Shown here: positions 12,716 through 27,020 of the stretch, piece after piece
How the letters are laid out: every line of letters starts with the position of its first letter
How positions within the stretch are numbered: position 1 is the first letter of the stretch
The notes under the pieces: generated by a model
Seen by the model: the letters and a program-made list of their open reading frames with translations, nothing else
Told to the model about the DNA's origin: nothing
Databases searched by the model: none
NCBI GenBank assembly: GCA_037957365.1
Contig: JARHVA010000224.1
Location: forward strand, 5,076,501 to 5,140,500
From: Torreya grandis
Taxonomy: Eukaryota > Streptophyta > Pinopsida > Cupressales > Taxaceae
Length of the DNA stretch: 64,000 nucleotides
Reading direction: 5' to 3'
Made by a program: the position numbers and the translations under genes

Positions 12716-14694
12716 CTTCATGTCTTGTGATGGTGGTGATATAGATGTGTATGATATTTAAATTATTAAATGTAGTGTTAGATCATGTGATAAAGGTGTT
12801 GAGTCAGTCACATGACTCTCAGAGTGAACCAAAGGGGTAATTTTATCTTTAGTGGTCTTCTCATGGACCTAGTCTTAAGACCCTAGGTGGTAAAATGCGG
12901 TATCATGATCAGGTTTGGAGGCTTGTGAGATTATTTAAGAATTTTTGGAGTTATTAAATGTTTTTTCAAGTGTGTTTGTGAATTATGAAGTCTTGATTCA
13001 AATAAGATCATAACAAGTGGATTTGAGGTCTCTAGAGTATGCAGAGTAAAGGTTTCCAATATTGAGAGACACTTTTTGATGATTGTTGGAATGTGTGATT
13101 ACTGCATGGAAAGATAGTGACTTTTAACTCATATTCATGGTGGTTTATAATTATTTTATATACTTTAAATATGCTAAACCAATCATGGAAGTTGGCCTAT
13201 CACTAAAGAGGCCTAGTGAGAAAAATAGTGAGAAAAATAGGCAGAAGTGAGAATGAGATTAGGGATGGGTTATTAATGGTTAGGGATGGATACAATTGTA
13301 TGGGTTTTATTTTCAAGAATATAACACATTTACATATTTCTTATATTTTTTTGAGGTCAATTAAAATGTTGAAAATGTTGTTCACAAGATGACCTGTCTA
13401 TTGAAGATGAGACAATGAAGATGTAAAGTTGAGAGATTGGTTTTCAAGACCAATATTGTCACTATACCATGATATATATCTATATGAGAGTTACCTAATG
13501 ATTAATAGGATTATATAAATGTATCAATAGTTCATAAAAGTTCCCAAATAGGTGCTAAAAGTCATAATCACCATGACTGATCCTTAGAGCAGAATGATAG
13601 TTTTAGGTATGCAAGATGGTGTAAAGTGTTTGAGACTATGTGACAAGATTCAATGTATCTAGTGCACGCATTTATGTTTTTTTTAATAAATATGACCTTT
13701 AAATTCTTTATATAAGGTTTATAATAATTTTAATAATTTGAAATATGGAAGCTAAAAAGGCTTGTCTGGTTGAGCAAGGACTGTGAAAGAGAAGGTCAAC
13801 AAATTGGTCTACATGACCAATAGTTTACACTAGAACTTGTGATCTATCTAATGGAATATTTTTTATAGGTCACATAGGAAATATTCATATGTATGAGATT
13901 TATTGGAAGTTTCCTTACAATATCTGAGGATAACATTCATTAGGATTATGTTTTGGAGCATTCAAGCAATTTTCTATGTTAGTAAGATTGATGTTCCTGA
14001 GTCATTATTCCAAGTTTGAAAGTGTACCAAATATTTGATGATTTTATGCATATTCCATGGGATATTATAATTGAATACGCATTTTTTAAAATTTCTTATA
14101 CTAATTTTTTATGTCAAATTTCTAATGACTGGGTTTTGAGCAAATTCTCAGTTCTAATTGAGCTTTTTGAAGAGGTGTTTCTAAACATTTGGATCTTGAG
14201 TGATAGAGTATAATGAGTTTTATGATGAACCTAAGGTCATGAATTTTCCATAAATATGTGCATTATTAATATAATGTGTTTCTATAGGTTGTTTGAGCTT
14301 CATCTTTGAAGATAATGTTTTTGGGGTAATTAGGCCTAATAGGTCTTTAAGGCCTAATGGTGCTTTCAAGGTGTGAGAAAATTATTTGTGACTTTTTGAG
14401 AATGGGGTAGGTTATTTGAGGTTTAAATATAATTTTTTTAAATGTTTTATTTCTTTGGTGAGGACCATATGGTCCATAGATTTTCAAGTTGTTCTGTAGA
14501 AAGAATAAACCTAATCACAATTAGGTCTCTAGTTGGCCTAAAAAGAGAAGGTGGTCTATGTGAGTTTGGATAACCTAATGGTGATATATTTTGATTTATT
14601 ATTATTTTTTTATGTATTAATACATGATTTGGGTCTGACCCTGATGGATTAGTGTCTTTTTTGACCAAGATAGTATGTGAGCAAGTGATTTGTA

Positions 14695-14706
14695 TTTATA
14701 CAAGGC
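14695..14706 (+). promoter_or_regulatory. TATA box in B1 5' LTR
   Basis: TTTATACAAGGC; kept as TTTATACAAGGT at 34451 and TTTATATAAGGC at about 40280 in the B2 LTRs. Conservation in three LTRs supports a core promoter. Confidence 0.5.
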
Positions 14707-15375
14707 ATAATAAGCCTAATTTTGTGTGTTGTAGAGAAGACATCTATGAGTGAATAAGAGGGAATATTGTGAAGGATAATGAGGTATTTAATAACATCAT
14801 AAGAGTGGGGAGAGAATATGATGAACATATAATAGAGTTTTTATAGGTGAATGTCAAGGTTAGATGGCCAAATAAGCCTACTAAGAGGTATATTGAGCGA
14901 GGGAGCCTAGAAGGTTGTTTGAGAGAGGTAGAAGAGTGTGAAGATAAAATTAAGGTGATAATATTAATTTGAGTGAGAAAAAAGTGTCTAAAGGTGATAA
15001 AATGTTTTATGTGGCTAAGTTGGTGGTGAGTCACCTAGGGGGTTGGTGCCTCTTTGCAAGTTGGTGCTTGGTAAAGGTCTAGTTGAATTGGTGTTTGACT
15101 AGTGAGGGGTTGATGTTCCTTGTGGGATTGGTGCCTCAATAAATATTTATTTATTTCTTATAGTACTGTATTACAAGATATGTTTTAATGGGTTTTATTC
15201 CCCATGAGGTTTCCCACATATCTCTTATGTTCATTTTTTGTATGCTTATGTGGTTGCTTGTTTATGCATTGGTTGATATGTGTTTAAATGAATACTTCAT
15301 GAATAATAAGTGAAACTGAATGTATGTTTTAAGGAAACTAATTCAACCCCCTATAAATTTATATGATTTAAATAA

Positions 15376-15388
15376 TTGGTATCATATC
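15376..15388 (+). promoter_or_regulatory. Primer-binding site of B1 (initiator-Met tRNA type)
   Basis: TTGGTATCATATC resembles the plant Copia primer site TGGTATCAGAGC, complementary to the 3' end of initiator Met tRNA. It lies 24 bases after the LTR end rather than the usual 1-5, so either the LTR end is misplaced or there was a small insertion. B2 has the same spacing. Confidence 0.6.
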
Positions 15389-15437
15389 GGTCCTTTGAAT
15401 AAGTTTGGTAGCTTCAAGGTGATCTTAGAAGCACAAG

Positions 15438-16350
15438 ATGGCTAAGCAACTAAGGAAAGAGAATCAGGAGTTGAGATCTATGGTCATAGTTATTGAGAAG
15501 TAGGTATGTACCTTGAATAATAAGTTGTATAATGGATCTGAAGAAGATGATATGACTATTCAAGATCTTAAAAATTAGTTAAGGGTTACAAATGCAATTC
15601 TAAGATCAAGAGAAGTTGAATCTAATCAGTTAAAGATCGAGTTTAGTTTTTTAAAGGTTGAGCATGCATATCTCATGGACAAGATGAACAAGATTGAGAA
15701 ATAACATGAGATTTCATCTCAAAAAAATAAGAATATAGATCATACTAATAAAAAAAGAAGGTTAACATGAAGGAAATAAAAAAAGATCAACTCCAAATAA
15801 GAAACATAATGTAACAAGGTATTCTAATTCATTTCATGGTTGTTGCTTCACTTGTTATTAGTTTGGGAATAGAGCAAGAGATTATAGGAGGAGAATAAAT
15901 TGGTCAAAAAGGGATTATAATCCACATCAAGAAAAAGGTGTGATTAAGGTTATTTTATTTAGTTGTCAACATATTGGTCACATTTCAAGTTTTTGTAAGA
16001 TCAAAGATAAACCCTCTAGTCATATCAATATGTTTGATTCCCTTGAAAAGGTATAGAGACCAAAGGTAGTTAGTGTCAATCATATTGAGCCTATCAGTTA
16101 GAATGATTTTTTGGTAGAAGGATAGGGATCAAATGTGAATAAGTGTAAAAATCATGTACAATCAACATATATTGATGTTGCATTGGAATAACAATGGCAA
16201 TCTAAGAAAAGAAGGATGATGTAGACATCAAGCTTGAAGTACCAATCAAAACCAAGAGAATACTAAAGAAAGACTATTAGTCTCTCAGTTTCAAGATGGT
16301 TGAGAGAAGTGGATTGGATAACTTGGGGTCTCTTGAGTTCACATTATTTT
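15438..16350 (+). pseudogene. gag: Degraded gag of B1 (coiled coil plus zinc knuckles)
   Basis: ATG at 15438 opens with MAKQLRKENQELRSMV, a charged, heptad-like start, followed by a Lys/Glu/Asn-rich coil. Two nucleocapsid CCHC zinc knuckles follow: one near 15841-15890 (TGT TGC ... TGT kept, later positions changed) and one near 15955-16000 (Cys, Gly-His and final Cys kept; first Cys lost). The end reads KMVERSGLDN. Compared with a full Copia gag, the N-terminal UBN2-type capsid part is missing. There are multiple stops. B2 (35196-36089) keeps different Cys codons. Confidence 0.65.
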
Positions 16351-17605
16351 AGATCCCTATGAAGTGGGGTGTCTCTATCTAGGCTTCAAGGAGACACTCT
16401 TAAATAATTAAGAAGTATGTCAAGGCTTATATCTTGAGGTGGTGGTTGAAATGAAGGTATGGATGATCAGTTCAGATGTATCTCATGTTTAGATAACATC
16501 AAACAAGTACCATGGTCCATGAAGAATAATTGAAGTAGGTGTTTACATCAGTATTAGTATAGAAAGAGAGAATTTGAAGATAACTAATAAGTCTAGTTAT
16601 TTGCAAGATTTAGGTCATGGTTGAGGTTTGCACATAGGACTACATGATTAGACAATGGGAAGATGGGTTGAAGGAGTTAATAGGTTTGAAGGTGTTCTTG
16701 AGGTCATCAGAGGCATTCCCAGGTGGTCTACATGGTCATATAGTATGGTATAAGGAAGGTGTTTCTTGGTTTAGGTCTACACCTAGACCTAGTCCTAGAC
16801 CCTGCCAGGTCTATTGAAGCATGATGGGTAGTTATGTAATCATGATTCTATTGAGGACTGGTGTAAAGATATATTTGGAAGATATGAAGTCAAACAAGGC
16901 AAAGTGTTGTTCATATGCATAATAGTGTGTTCATTATAAAGGCATATAGTATAGGTGAAGCATGGAGTTAGGGAGAGATAACTCAGGTCTCTTGAGTGTA
17001 ATTTGAGATATGGGCATGATTCTTATGAGAAAAAAGCCAAGGATTAGTTATTTATTGATTATGTGCTCATGATTTGAGGTTTGATGGTGTAAGGTAGATG
17101 TATAAAGACTTATTAGTCATATCGGTCATCAAAGGTCAAGATGTAGCTCTTGTATATAATCAAGTGATTGAAGAGGTCGTATAGATCAGTTCAGTTAAAG
17201 GTATGTTCACTTTAATTGATATGATTCCAAGGTGTGCATAGAGTAGGGAGGAGTATGTGTGAGATGTTTCAAAGGTTCAAGAAGCATGTTTTATTTAGTA
17301 TGATTTGAGATTCCATATAATACAAATCATTTATAACTATGTATGGACAAAGGGGGATATTGCTATCTCTAAGAGTGGTTAGGTCTAAGGATAAGTGGAC
17401 TATGTCTAGATGACCTTATGAGAATGTGTATGGCCCTTTCTCATTAATGTCAAAGGAGGAGAAATTTATTGATGGTTAAAATTATTGTGAGATAAATTTA
17501 TTGATGAAAGTATTCAATTTGAGAGAGAAACAACTTGTTGAGATTAGATAGTTTGAGAATGATTAACTCATTTGTGGTTTGCTATCAATGTGGGTTTCCA
17601 TAAAT
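16351..17605 (+). other. Gene-free internal region of B1 with extra polypurine-like sites
   Basis: No reading frame or pol motif is recognisable. Two G-rich motifs resembling the true polypurine tract lie near 17349 (ACAAAGGGGGATAT) and 17449 (TCAAAGGAGGAGAAA). The region aligns with 36090-37368 in B2. Confidence 0.6.
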
Positions 17606-17620
17606 GACAAAGGGGGAGAT
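17606..17620 (+). promoter_or_regulatory. Polypurine tract of B1
   Basis: GACAAAGGGGGAGAT directly abuts the 3' LTR start at 17621. This is the standard Copia arrangement for priming plus-strand synthesis. Confidence 0.75.
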
Positions 17621-19316
17621 TTTTGAAAGTTGTCATTGATGTCATGTGTTTGTGTACTATCTTTGATGTCAAGAAGGATCATTAAGGTGAGAGTTGTCTT
17701 TGATGTCCTACGCTTGAGGTCATTGATGTCAAAGGAAGTTTGAGGTAAAGTGTTGGTTCATAATAAGGTGGCTATGGTCATTAATATGAGATTGATTATT
17801 TGATCTTGTTAGTGTGGCTTTGAGTGATCAAATGGAGTGTCTTGTGAAGCATAGTGAGGTATGATGAAATGAGTGGATATAGATATATGTATTTGTTTAA
17901 AGTAGTGTAAGTTTCATGTCTTTGGTGAACATCTTTAGAGCTTCATGAATTTAGAGAGAGAGAGAGATTATCTTCATGTCTTGTGTGTTCAAGAAGGCTA
18001 GTTCAATCTTGGGTTGTGACTTATATGGTTGAAGGTGACTTGGTCAAAGGATAATTATGTTATATGTTTTGGATAATATGTTAGATGTTTCTAGGTGAAT
18101 AGTAATTTTTAGAAGGTGCCTTAAATATCTCAAAGTGGTATAGTTCCTAGTAGGTCTATTTGATAGACTAGTTCTTAAGAATGGAGATAGCTTGTAGAGG
18201 CATGATGGTGGTGATATGGATGTGTATGAGATTTAATTATGCGATGATCTATTATGGAATGTGATAAAGGTTTTGATTTATTCAAAAGACTCTCAGAGTG
18301 AGCCAAAGGGGTAAGTTCTTCTTTAGTGGTCTTCTCATGGACCTAGTCTTAAGACCCTAGGTGGCAGAATGAGGTATCATGATCAGCTTTGGAGGAATGT
18401 GAGACTATGTAAGCATGGTTTTAGGTTTGGAATTTTGTTTCAAGTGTGTTGGTGAAGTTTTAGGTCTTTAATTTAATAATAAAGCATAAATAATGGATTT
18501 GAGGTCTCTAGAGTATGTAAAGTAAAGGTTTCCAAGCCGGAGAGACACTTTTTGATGTTTATTAGAACATGTGACTAGTGCATGGGAAGTTAAGAATGTA
18601 GGGAGAGATTGAAAAGGGTGTTAATAATGATTTCCAAGCATTAGGAGTTGGTTTCAGGGGCAAATATTTATGAACAAACATTAAGAATGGAAATTGGTCT
18701 AAAACCCTCATAGTGACCCGATATGGAAGATCTTGATGGAAATGGATTAGAATGAATTGGATGACCTATTTTGATGATGATATAATGTAGAGTACTCTAC
18801 CAAGTAATTCTAGGTGGCATTGGTATGTTATAAGATTGAGTGGAAGCTACATGAAACCCCTTATTTCTTAGAAATTTGGTATAACAAGTAGGGTTGACTA
18901 AGTTAAAGTTTCACAATGGATGGAGGTTGAAGCTTATGAGTTGTAATTCATGTTTACGGTGGGTTTTAATAATATTAAACAATTTAGATATGATAAACTA
19001 GTCATGGAAGTTGGCCTATCACTAAAGAGGTCTAATGAGAAAGACAATGAGAAAAACATGTAGAAGTGAGAATGAGATTAGGGATGGGTTGCCAATGATT
19101 AGGGATGGATCGCCAATGATTAGGGATGGATCCAATTACATGGGTTTATTTTTAAAGACCTATACCACATATCCATATTGATTATATATTTTGAAGGTTA
19201 ATTAAAATGTTGTTCACAAGATGACTTGTCTAGTGAAGATGAGACAATGAAGATGTAAATTTGAGAGATTGGTCTACAAGACCTATATTGTCACTAGACC
19301 AGGATATATCTCTATA
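17621..19316 (+). repeat. 3' LTR of B1, truncated
   Basis: The first 1.7 kb of a 3.5 kb LTR. The match to the B2 3' LTR stops at CTCTATA near 19316, where A2 leader sequence begins. Bases diagnostic of the 3' LTR are shared with B2, for example GTCAAGAAGGAT where both 5' LTRs have GTCAATAAGGAT. Confidence 0.82.
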
Positions 19317-19358
19317 CATATTTCATCACAGATAAATATACCAATTCAAATATAAATG

Positions 19359-21950
19359 ATGTCTAATCAATATCATACAACTATTGGTTAGCAAAAAAAA
19401 TTTAATCTCCAACATGCATCCACTTCCTAACTAGGATTAGCGTAATAAAAAGGTTTCAATGTTCCTTAAGTATCAATCATGCAACCTTTACCTTTTGTGC
19501 AGAACTTTATACTAGTTCAAAGATAGGGTCCTGGTTCACATGCACCCCCTCAAAATTAAGGTTTAATGAGTCAGCAACATGCCCCTATTTAACCTTAATA
19601 GGAATAGTACAACCATATTCCTCCATCCCAACCTCAAAATCGTCATAATCAAGCCTATATACCTAATTTGAAACATAATATAACACTATAATACATGAAA
19701 TTTAAAAAATAAAACCCTAATACATGCATGCCTATTCTTGGTCCATTCCCCAACCAAACCAACATACCCTAACAAATACCTCCATCATACCCCAGTCAAA
19801 GTGCTCCACTTGTGACCACTCAACCATCTACTTAGGTCAATATTCCACCTCAAACCAATGTTCCCTCTAGTTTTCTAACCCAAGAACTACAACATATGAA
19901 GGATGCAATTGATACCATCCAAGTTGGGAAACAAACTAAAAATTTTAAGTTGTATGATGTGTGTTCTTATCCATTTAACATGGAGTAATTGTAGATACCA
20001 TTTCCTCTAGGATACAAACCACCAAAATTTGACACATATAAGGGGAAAGGTGACCCCAAGGCTCATTTGATCAAGTTATTTGTTTCATGATAGTTAGTGG
20101 CATATAGTGACATATGCCTTTTATTTTTATTCCCAAGGAGTCTATCAGGATAATCTTTGGAGTGGTTTTTAAAGTTGCCTAGAAATTATATATCAGATTT
20201 TGATGATCTTTCAGAAAAATTTGTACAACACTTTCATATAATCTCAAGCATGAGATTTCATTGGTCAAATTGATGTAAGATAAAAAAAGGTTGGTGAATG
20301 TTTTGTAAGTTATCTACAATGATGTAGAGCCCTTGCAAGATGAGTCACTCATAGTTTACTAGACAAACAATTAACCACTGTATTTACCAAAAATTTGCAT
20401 AGTGAGATATATTATCATATGGAAATGTAGTGTTCACATACCTTTAAAGAGATCATTGACAAAGATTTTTTGATCGAGCTACCCTTATTAAAAAAAGGAT
20501 CATCAAGCTTTAGTCTTCAAATCAGAACCAAGGTACTAATCAAGGAAATGTCCAAAACCAGCATCAAGTCCAAGCCCAAACATCACAACCGACATAGGCC
20601 AATAATAATGATAGACCAAAATAATTCAAATATAATAAGAATATTATTAGAAAAGGAGTAATAGAGTTGAGACATGTCCAAAAGGTGAAAACACTATCTT
20701 CTTAGCCCATGTAGCATATGCACATTAAGCCTAACCCATAACCTTTTCAGTAAACATAGCAAGTGCAATAGCCCAGGCCCATGTAATAAATGCAGTAGCC
20801 TTTACCATTATAGTCCCCCCTTTTAAAGAGAGTAGTTCCTACTCATCACATTTTTAGTAACCTTGGAGAACCTATTAAATTTGTGTTTCACAAACTCATC
20901 ACCACTAATTTGATTAATTATCCTATATCAAAATATTATCCTCAGTGAATCCCTTATCCTGATGGGTACCATCAAAATGAATTATATGAATATCATCAGG
21001 TTAATGAACATAATTTATGCCATTATGTGAAAATTAAACATTTGATTTAGAATATGTTTGAGAATAGGGAGATAACATTGGATGGTGGTGCTCCCACTTC
21101 TAATCAGACCCTTAGAATCTATCAAAACCCCTTTCCCTAACAACAACCAACCATAATAGTAACAACAACAACCAATGCAACAACAACAACAGTTTCAACA
21201 ACTAAGGCCAAATTGAGAGAATCAATAAAATAACCAACAATAGAACCATTATCATTTGAACAATGGATAGAACCAAGGTTAGAATGTTAATAACCAACAA
21301 ACCTATCATGCAGTTGCCCATGAATACAATAGGGTTATAGGTCATATTGTAGAATGTTGATTAACACCATCTCCATCAATTTGAGACCAAATACCAATTA
21401 ATCAAAACCTTTGCTAAACAATGCCAATCCACCAACTCACATTGATAATCCTTCCTTGACCTAGGATTGCATACAAGCATACTAGTAAGCAATGATTACT
21501 AATTTTGGACCCTATACTGATAACTCATCATTACCTCATGACCACACATAAGTTCACCAGTAATCAAGACTTATCCTATCTAGTCCTCCACAATCACAAT
21601 AATTTATTAGTAATCATAGTCTTATATCTAATCCTGATTGTGAAATCATAACTTGAAGGTCAAAGATTACCATCCTAGGCCCATAACCATCTACCACTTC
21701 ACCCATTACCCAACCAACAGTTATACCTCAAAACAAGCCATTTAACACTAACCAAGAAAATAAGTTTAACATTGTGAAACAATTATAAAAGATGACAACA
21801 TAGATCTCCATTTTAGATTTTTTGTGTATGCCAACAATCCACAAAAAACATCCTAAATTATTTCCTTAGAAAATACACTATTTAAAGTGACATATCCCTT
21901 AACAAATTCCAAGATTTGGTTGGATACCTAGCTCTGGCCCAATAAGTCAC
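19359..21950 (+). pseudogene. gag: gag pseudogene of element A2
   Basis: The start MSNQ at 19359 is shared with A1. The gag core (PPKFDTYKGKGDPKAH, then LFPRSLSG and LEWF) spans about 20020-20175, and the Gln/Asn-rich tail about 21130-21290. Several sites that are stops in A1 are open here (19920-19922 is CAA), and the reverse also occurs (TAG or TGA at other sites), so most loss is private to each copy. An open stretch 20470-20661 is a shifted frame and not a separate gene. Confidence 0.75.
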
Positions 21951-21966
21951 TTTCGACCAAAGCGAT

Positions 21967-24900
21967 AAGTCATCCTTTGGCTTGTTTCATAGAAAACCCT
22001 TATATAATGAAGTTTGTATAAAGTGGTACAAAGTGAAAAGTGTCCTTATAGATAATGGATCAATTCTAAACATAGTGTCTCTAAAGTTAATCAAGTTTTT
22101 TGGATACACAATGGCAGAGCTTTAATAAAAAATGATAACCATCAAAGCTTATGGCAATGAATAATGAGAATCATAAGGCACCATCTATTTACCAATTATC
22201 CTTGGGCCCTTGACCCATGATCTCTTTGCCATGTGATAGATATTGATTTATCATACAATATGATTTTGGGTAGACCTTGGTTGCATGAAATTAATGCCAT
22301 CCCAATGATGTTACAACAATGTATCAAGTTCTCCCACTTAGGAATGGAAGTTTACATACAAGGACATTTACATCCATAATAGTACTACAAACACCTAGAG
22401 GTTGAGTTTGAGAGCTATAACTATCATTTCAACATGAATCTAGTGGCCAGATAGGATAAGGGAAAGGTAATACTCCTTGATTTTCTAGAGGACAACTGCA
22501 TCGATCCTAATACCCTTGATTCCCTTTCCCACATGATACCTCCTAAAATATCCAATCATTATACCATCTCAACTAATGGCCAAAGAAAGTATTTTACCCA
22601 TGATAACTTTGACGTTGAAAGCCTTACACAAAATCCAAAGTCCTTTGGAAGACCTAAATCCAAGCCACTTCATCTATAATGGCAATAAAAGGGCAAAGGT
22701 AAAAATTATAGTCTATGACCCATCACATTTATACCAGCATCTAGCCTAGAATAGGACCTTCTTGAAGGAGATGAATCATGGTCATAAAATGAAGAGTAGG
22801 CTGATTATTATGAGAATGTAAAGTATCCTATTCCCAATAGGATCATGAAGAGTCAATACTATGAAGGAGGTTGCCTTAGACCAAATATACAAGGAACATT
22901 TGAGCCAATTTACATGACCAGATACAAAGGGCCTTATGGACTTGGATTTAAACTGCTTAGGGGTAACCCCATGTACCTTAACTATGTTCCATTTCCATCA
23001 ACTAGTGATGATGATGCTAAAAAAGTAGTAGAGTATAATCATATCATTTTTATGAAATAGCTAAGACCAAATTATTTAACCCTCATTCTTTTTATACCCT
23101 TAGACCAATCATTCATCACAACCCACTACCATTTTATTATCCCCAATTGATAGACTGGGACCAATAAGAATCCAATGTGCCAATTGATGAGTTTGAAAAT
23201 GATGAGGCTTTTTGTTATTTTTTGGGCCTTAAAGATAATGTTTTATTGGGGGAACATAAATCAAGGTTCTCAATCAAGTTGGATCCTAAAGCCTATTTTG
23301 GAGAGCAGGTGAACACCCTTATCCAAATGCAAATAAATAAAACATTTAGGTCCCGAAGTGAAAACCTCTTTGAGGCACTTTTTGAATAGAGAAAAAGTAA
23401 ATAAAAATGCCAGTCTAATGGTGAAAACCTATTTTAGGCATCATTATATGGGGGTGTTCAACCTTATTCAAGTATAGCTTAAGAGACCACCAATGATAAA
23501 CTTGTCTATGAGTTCAAGTTTAGTTTTGAATAACAATAAACCTTTGATTGAATCATTTAGGATCTCCCAATAGTATTTGTTTCATGGCCATATCTCTCAT
23601 TGGGGGTTATGATTCATCATGCCTAGGAGATCTCAAATAACAAGTCCTAATAAAGGACTCTAACATTTTCAATCAGTTCAAATCATTGCCCACTATCCTT
23701 GAATATGGTTTGACCCTTCTAATGGAGGAAACAACAAAGGTAAACATTGGGTCCCCAGACGACCCAAAGTGGATCAAGATAGGTGTGTCCCTTATTAAGG
23801 AGTGTGAAGTCCTTACAACCATTTTAAGGGAATTTTTTAGCATATTTATATGGGCATATTTTTACATGCTAGGTTTGGCCCCTACCTTGGTTTTTCACCA
23901 CCTTATGGTAGATCCTGATGCCAAACTAGTGAAATAAAATTTATGGAAGATACATACTTGTATTTATATATTAGTGAATAAAGAGTTGGAAAAACTCTTA
24001 GAAGTAGGATGTAATTTATCGATCGACTATTCAAAGTGGATCTCCAATGTTATGCTAGTTAGCAAAAAGCTAGAAGGAATCATACTTTGTATTGATTTCC
24101 ATGATATAAAAAAATCTTTCCCTAAGGATGATTTTACATTACCAAACATTGACATTATCATCAAATATACAATGGGTTATGAAATGTTTTTATTAATGGA
24201 TGTATTTTTAGGGTTCAACTAGATTAGAATAACATCATAAGACCAACACAAGACAATGTTCACCACTCCATGGGGAACATTCTGTTATCAGGTTATGTCA
24301 TTTAGTCTTAAAATTTAGGGGCCACCTGTCAAACATCCATGACCATCATATTTCATGATATGATGCATGAAATTGTTGAAGGCTATGCTGATGACAGTTT
24401 TGGAAAATCAAAGACAAAGGTCAATCATCCAACAGTGCTATATGAAATATTTGAAAGACTACATGAGTATAAAGTGAGACTTAATCCTAAGAAGTATGTC
24501 TTTGGTGTTAATTCAAGAAAACTGATTGGATTAATTATATCTCATCAAGGCATTGAATTTGATCTAGCCAAATTTCAGATCATAATAATGATACCACCAC
24601 CAACTAATTTGAAGCAACTCCATAGTTTGTAAGGAAAGATCCAATCTATTTGATGCTTCATATCATAGTTGGCTGACAAATGTCATCTTTTTATGCATAT
24701 TTTGAAGAAGGGAGTCACATTTAACTAAGTTGATCATTTCCATATAGATTTTTAGTAGTTAAAAGACTATCTAGTGAATCTACCTATTTTGTTGCCTCTT
24801 ATGCTAGGAAAGCCATTATTATTCTATCTATCTACTACTAACAATGCCTTGGGGGCACTTTTGGCTCAGAATGATAATAATGTAAAACATAATGTCATGT

Positions 24901-27020
24901 ACTACTTAAGGCATACACTAGTCACGTATGAACATAATTATATGCCCATAGAAAAAGCCTATTTAGCCATGGTCTTCACAATGAAGAAACTATGCCATTA
25001 CATGTTAAACAATAAGACCATGGTTATTTAAAAAGTAGATCCACTCAAGTATCTACTATCTAAAACAACTTTACAAGGCCATATGGCCAAATGGATCATG
25101 TTTCTTAGTGAGTTTGACATCGATTACATCAACCAAAAATCCATTAAGGGGAAAGTTATTATAGATTAACCTGCTAAAGCACCCCTTGTTGATACAAAGC
25201 TACTGACATTCCAATTTTCTAATGAATCCATTATGACCATCATTAACACACCTCTTGAGGAGAAACACTAAAAGCTATATTTTTATGGATCATTCATAAC
25301 ACATGGATCAGGGGCAAGCATTTTATTTATCACTCTATAAGGGGATTTAATCCCTAAGTCATTCATAATCATCTTTCCTTATACCAATAACATGGTCGAA
25401 TATGAATCACTCATCATAAGGCTTTGATAGGTAGTATAATGAAACATATCTCATCTCAAGGTTTATGGTTATTCTTAGTTAATCATTAATCAGGTTATAA
25501 ACCATTTTCAGACCAAAGATGACAAGATGGTTCCATATAAGGCCATGGTTGACACTCTTAAGTAGTAGATTGGCACCATTTAGTTTGAGCATATACCAAG
25601 GGCAAGTAACAGAACCATAGATGCTATGGCTACTATTGGATCTCTGATTTTAAAAATGGACACAGATAAAGAGTATTAGTTCTTTATTGATAATTTTCTA
25701 GCATCAACTCATGAACCTTCAACTGTCAGGATGATTTGTGATATTATTGGTCCTAGCTCTATTTGGTACTCAGACCTTTATAACTACCTCCATGACCAAA
25801 TTATACCACCCAACCTATCCCAAAATAAATCCAAAGCCTTCATCCATAGAGCCACTCATTATACCTTACTCAGATCAACCCTTTACCATCGTAATTTTTA
25901 TGGAACTCTAGTTCATTGTTTAACTTTGGCAAAATATACACTAATGATATTGGAAGTTGATGAAGGAGTATGTAGAATCCACACTAGAAAGGTAGTCCTA
26001 TCCAAAATACTCTTACATATTGGTTATTATTGGACCATGATGGATGCAGATGTAGTTTCATATGTTAAGAAGTGTGACAAGTGTCAATGGCATGCCAATC
26101 TAATTCATGCCTTAACAAAAACTCTGAAACCAATGTTGACACCATATCCATTTGCTACATAGGCACTTAGCCTCATTGGGAAGATTAAACCCACCTCATC
26201 TAATGCCCATAAACATATTCTTACCACCACAAATTATTTCACTAAGTGGGTTGAAGCTATACCCCTCACTTACATGATTGGAAAGTAAATTTCCAAGTTC
26301 ATTTTCAACCATCTCATTTACCATTATGGTATCCCTTCCAAAATTATATTTGATAATGGAACATCATTTAAGAACAAGGATTTTGAAAAGCTATGTTCCA
26401 AGTACCAAATCTCACAACACTTTTCTACAACATATTACCCTCAAGGTAATTGCTAGGCCAAAGCATCAAACAAAACTATTATCAACATCATTAAAAATAT
26501 TATCAATGATACCAGTTGTGATTTTCACCTTCAGATATTCTACACCCTTTGTGCATATTTTACCAATCACCATACAACCATAGGAGCCACTCCATATTTA
26601 GTTGTTTATGGTACTGAGGCTTTTCTTCCCATTAAGGTCGAGTTGCCTTCTCTACACATCTCTTTCAAGCATTTCCTAGACAACAATGACTATCAAATAG
26701 CTCAAATGTAAGAGCTAGAGTTACCTGATGAAAAATGCATGTATGCAAAACAATCTACAAGCCTATAAAAATTGACGTAAAGACCACTACAATCGGTGCA
26801 TAAAACATAGATAATTTGAACTCGGTGATCTTATCCTTAAAGAGAACTAAAATAATACCATGGCAAAAAAAAGCATAAAGGCAAGTTCAAACCCAACTAG
26901 GTTGGTCATTTCATCATTATGATAAATTATGGAACAAGAGCATACATGTTTATCACACCAGATAGACATGAACTTGATGAGCTAATGAACATTATCCACC
27001 TCAAGTGGTACAACACTTGA
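21967..27020 (+). pseudogene. pol: pol pseudogene of A2 (PR-RT-RH-aRH-INT)
   Basis: Protease remnant near 22030-22080 (LIDNGS). The pre-RT linker (23686-23937) resembles the Tat linker that ends in a Pro-Gly-Leu-Asp-Pro segment. RT is about 23940-24640; the active site reads YADD (24384-24395), with Val to Ala versus A1. RNase H is about 24770-25190 and aRH about 25250-25660, with FYGS for FDGS and YGYS for YGDS, so two catalytic Asp are lost. Integrase zinc finger is at about 26000-26100 (His, then KKCDKCQ). The integrase core has lost the first Asp (ALSLIG) and has Lys for the Glu (QAKASN). TGA at 27018-27020. Confidence 0.82.
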
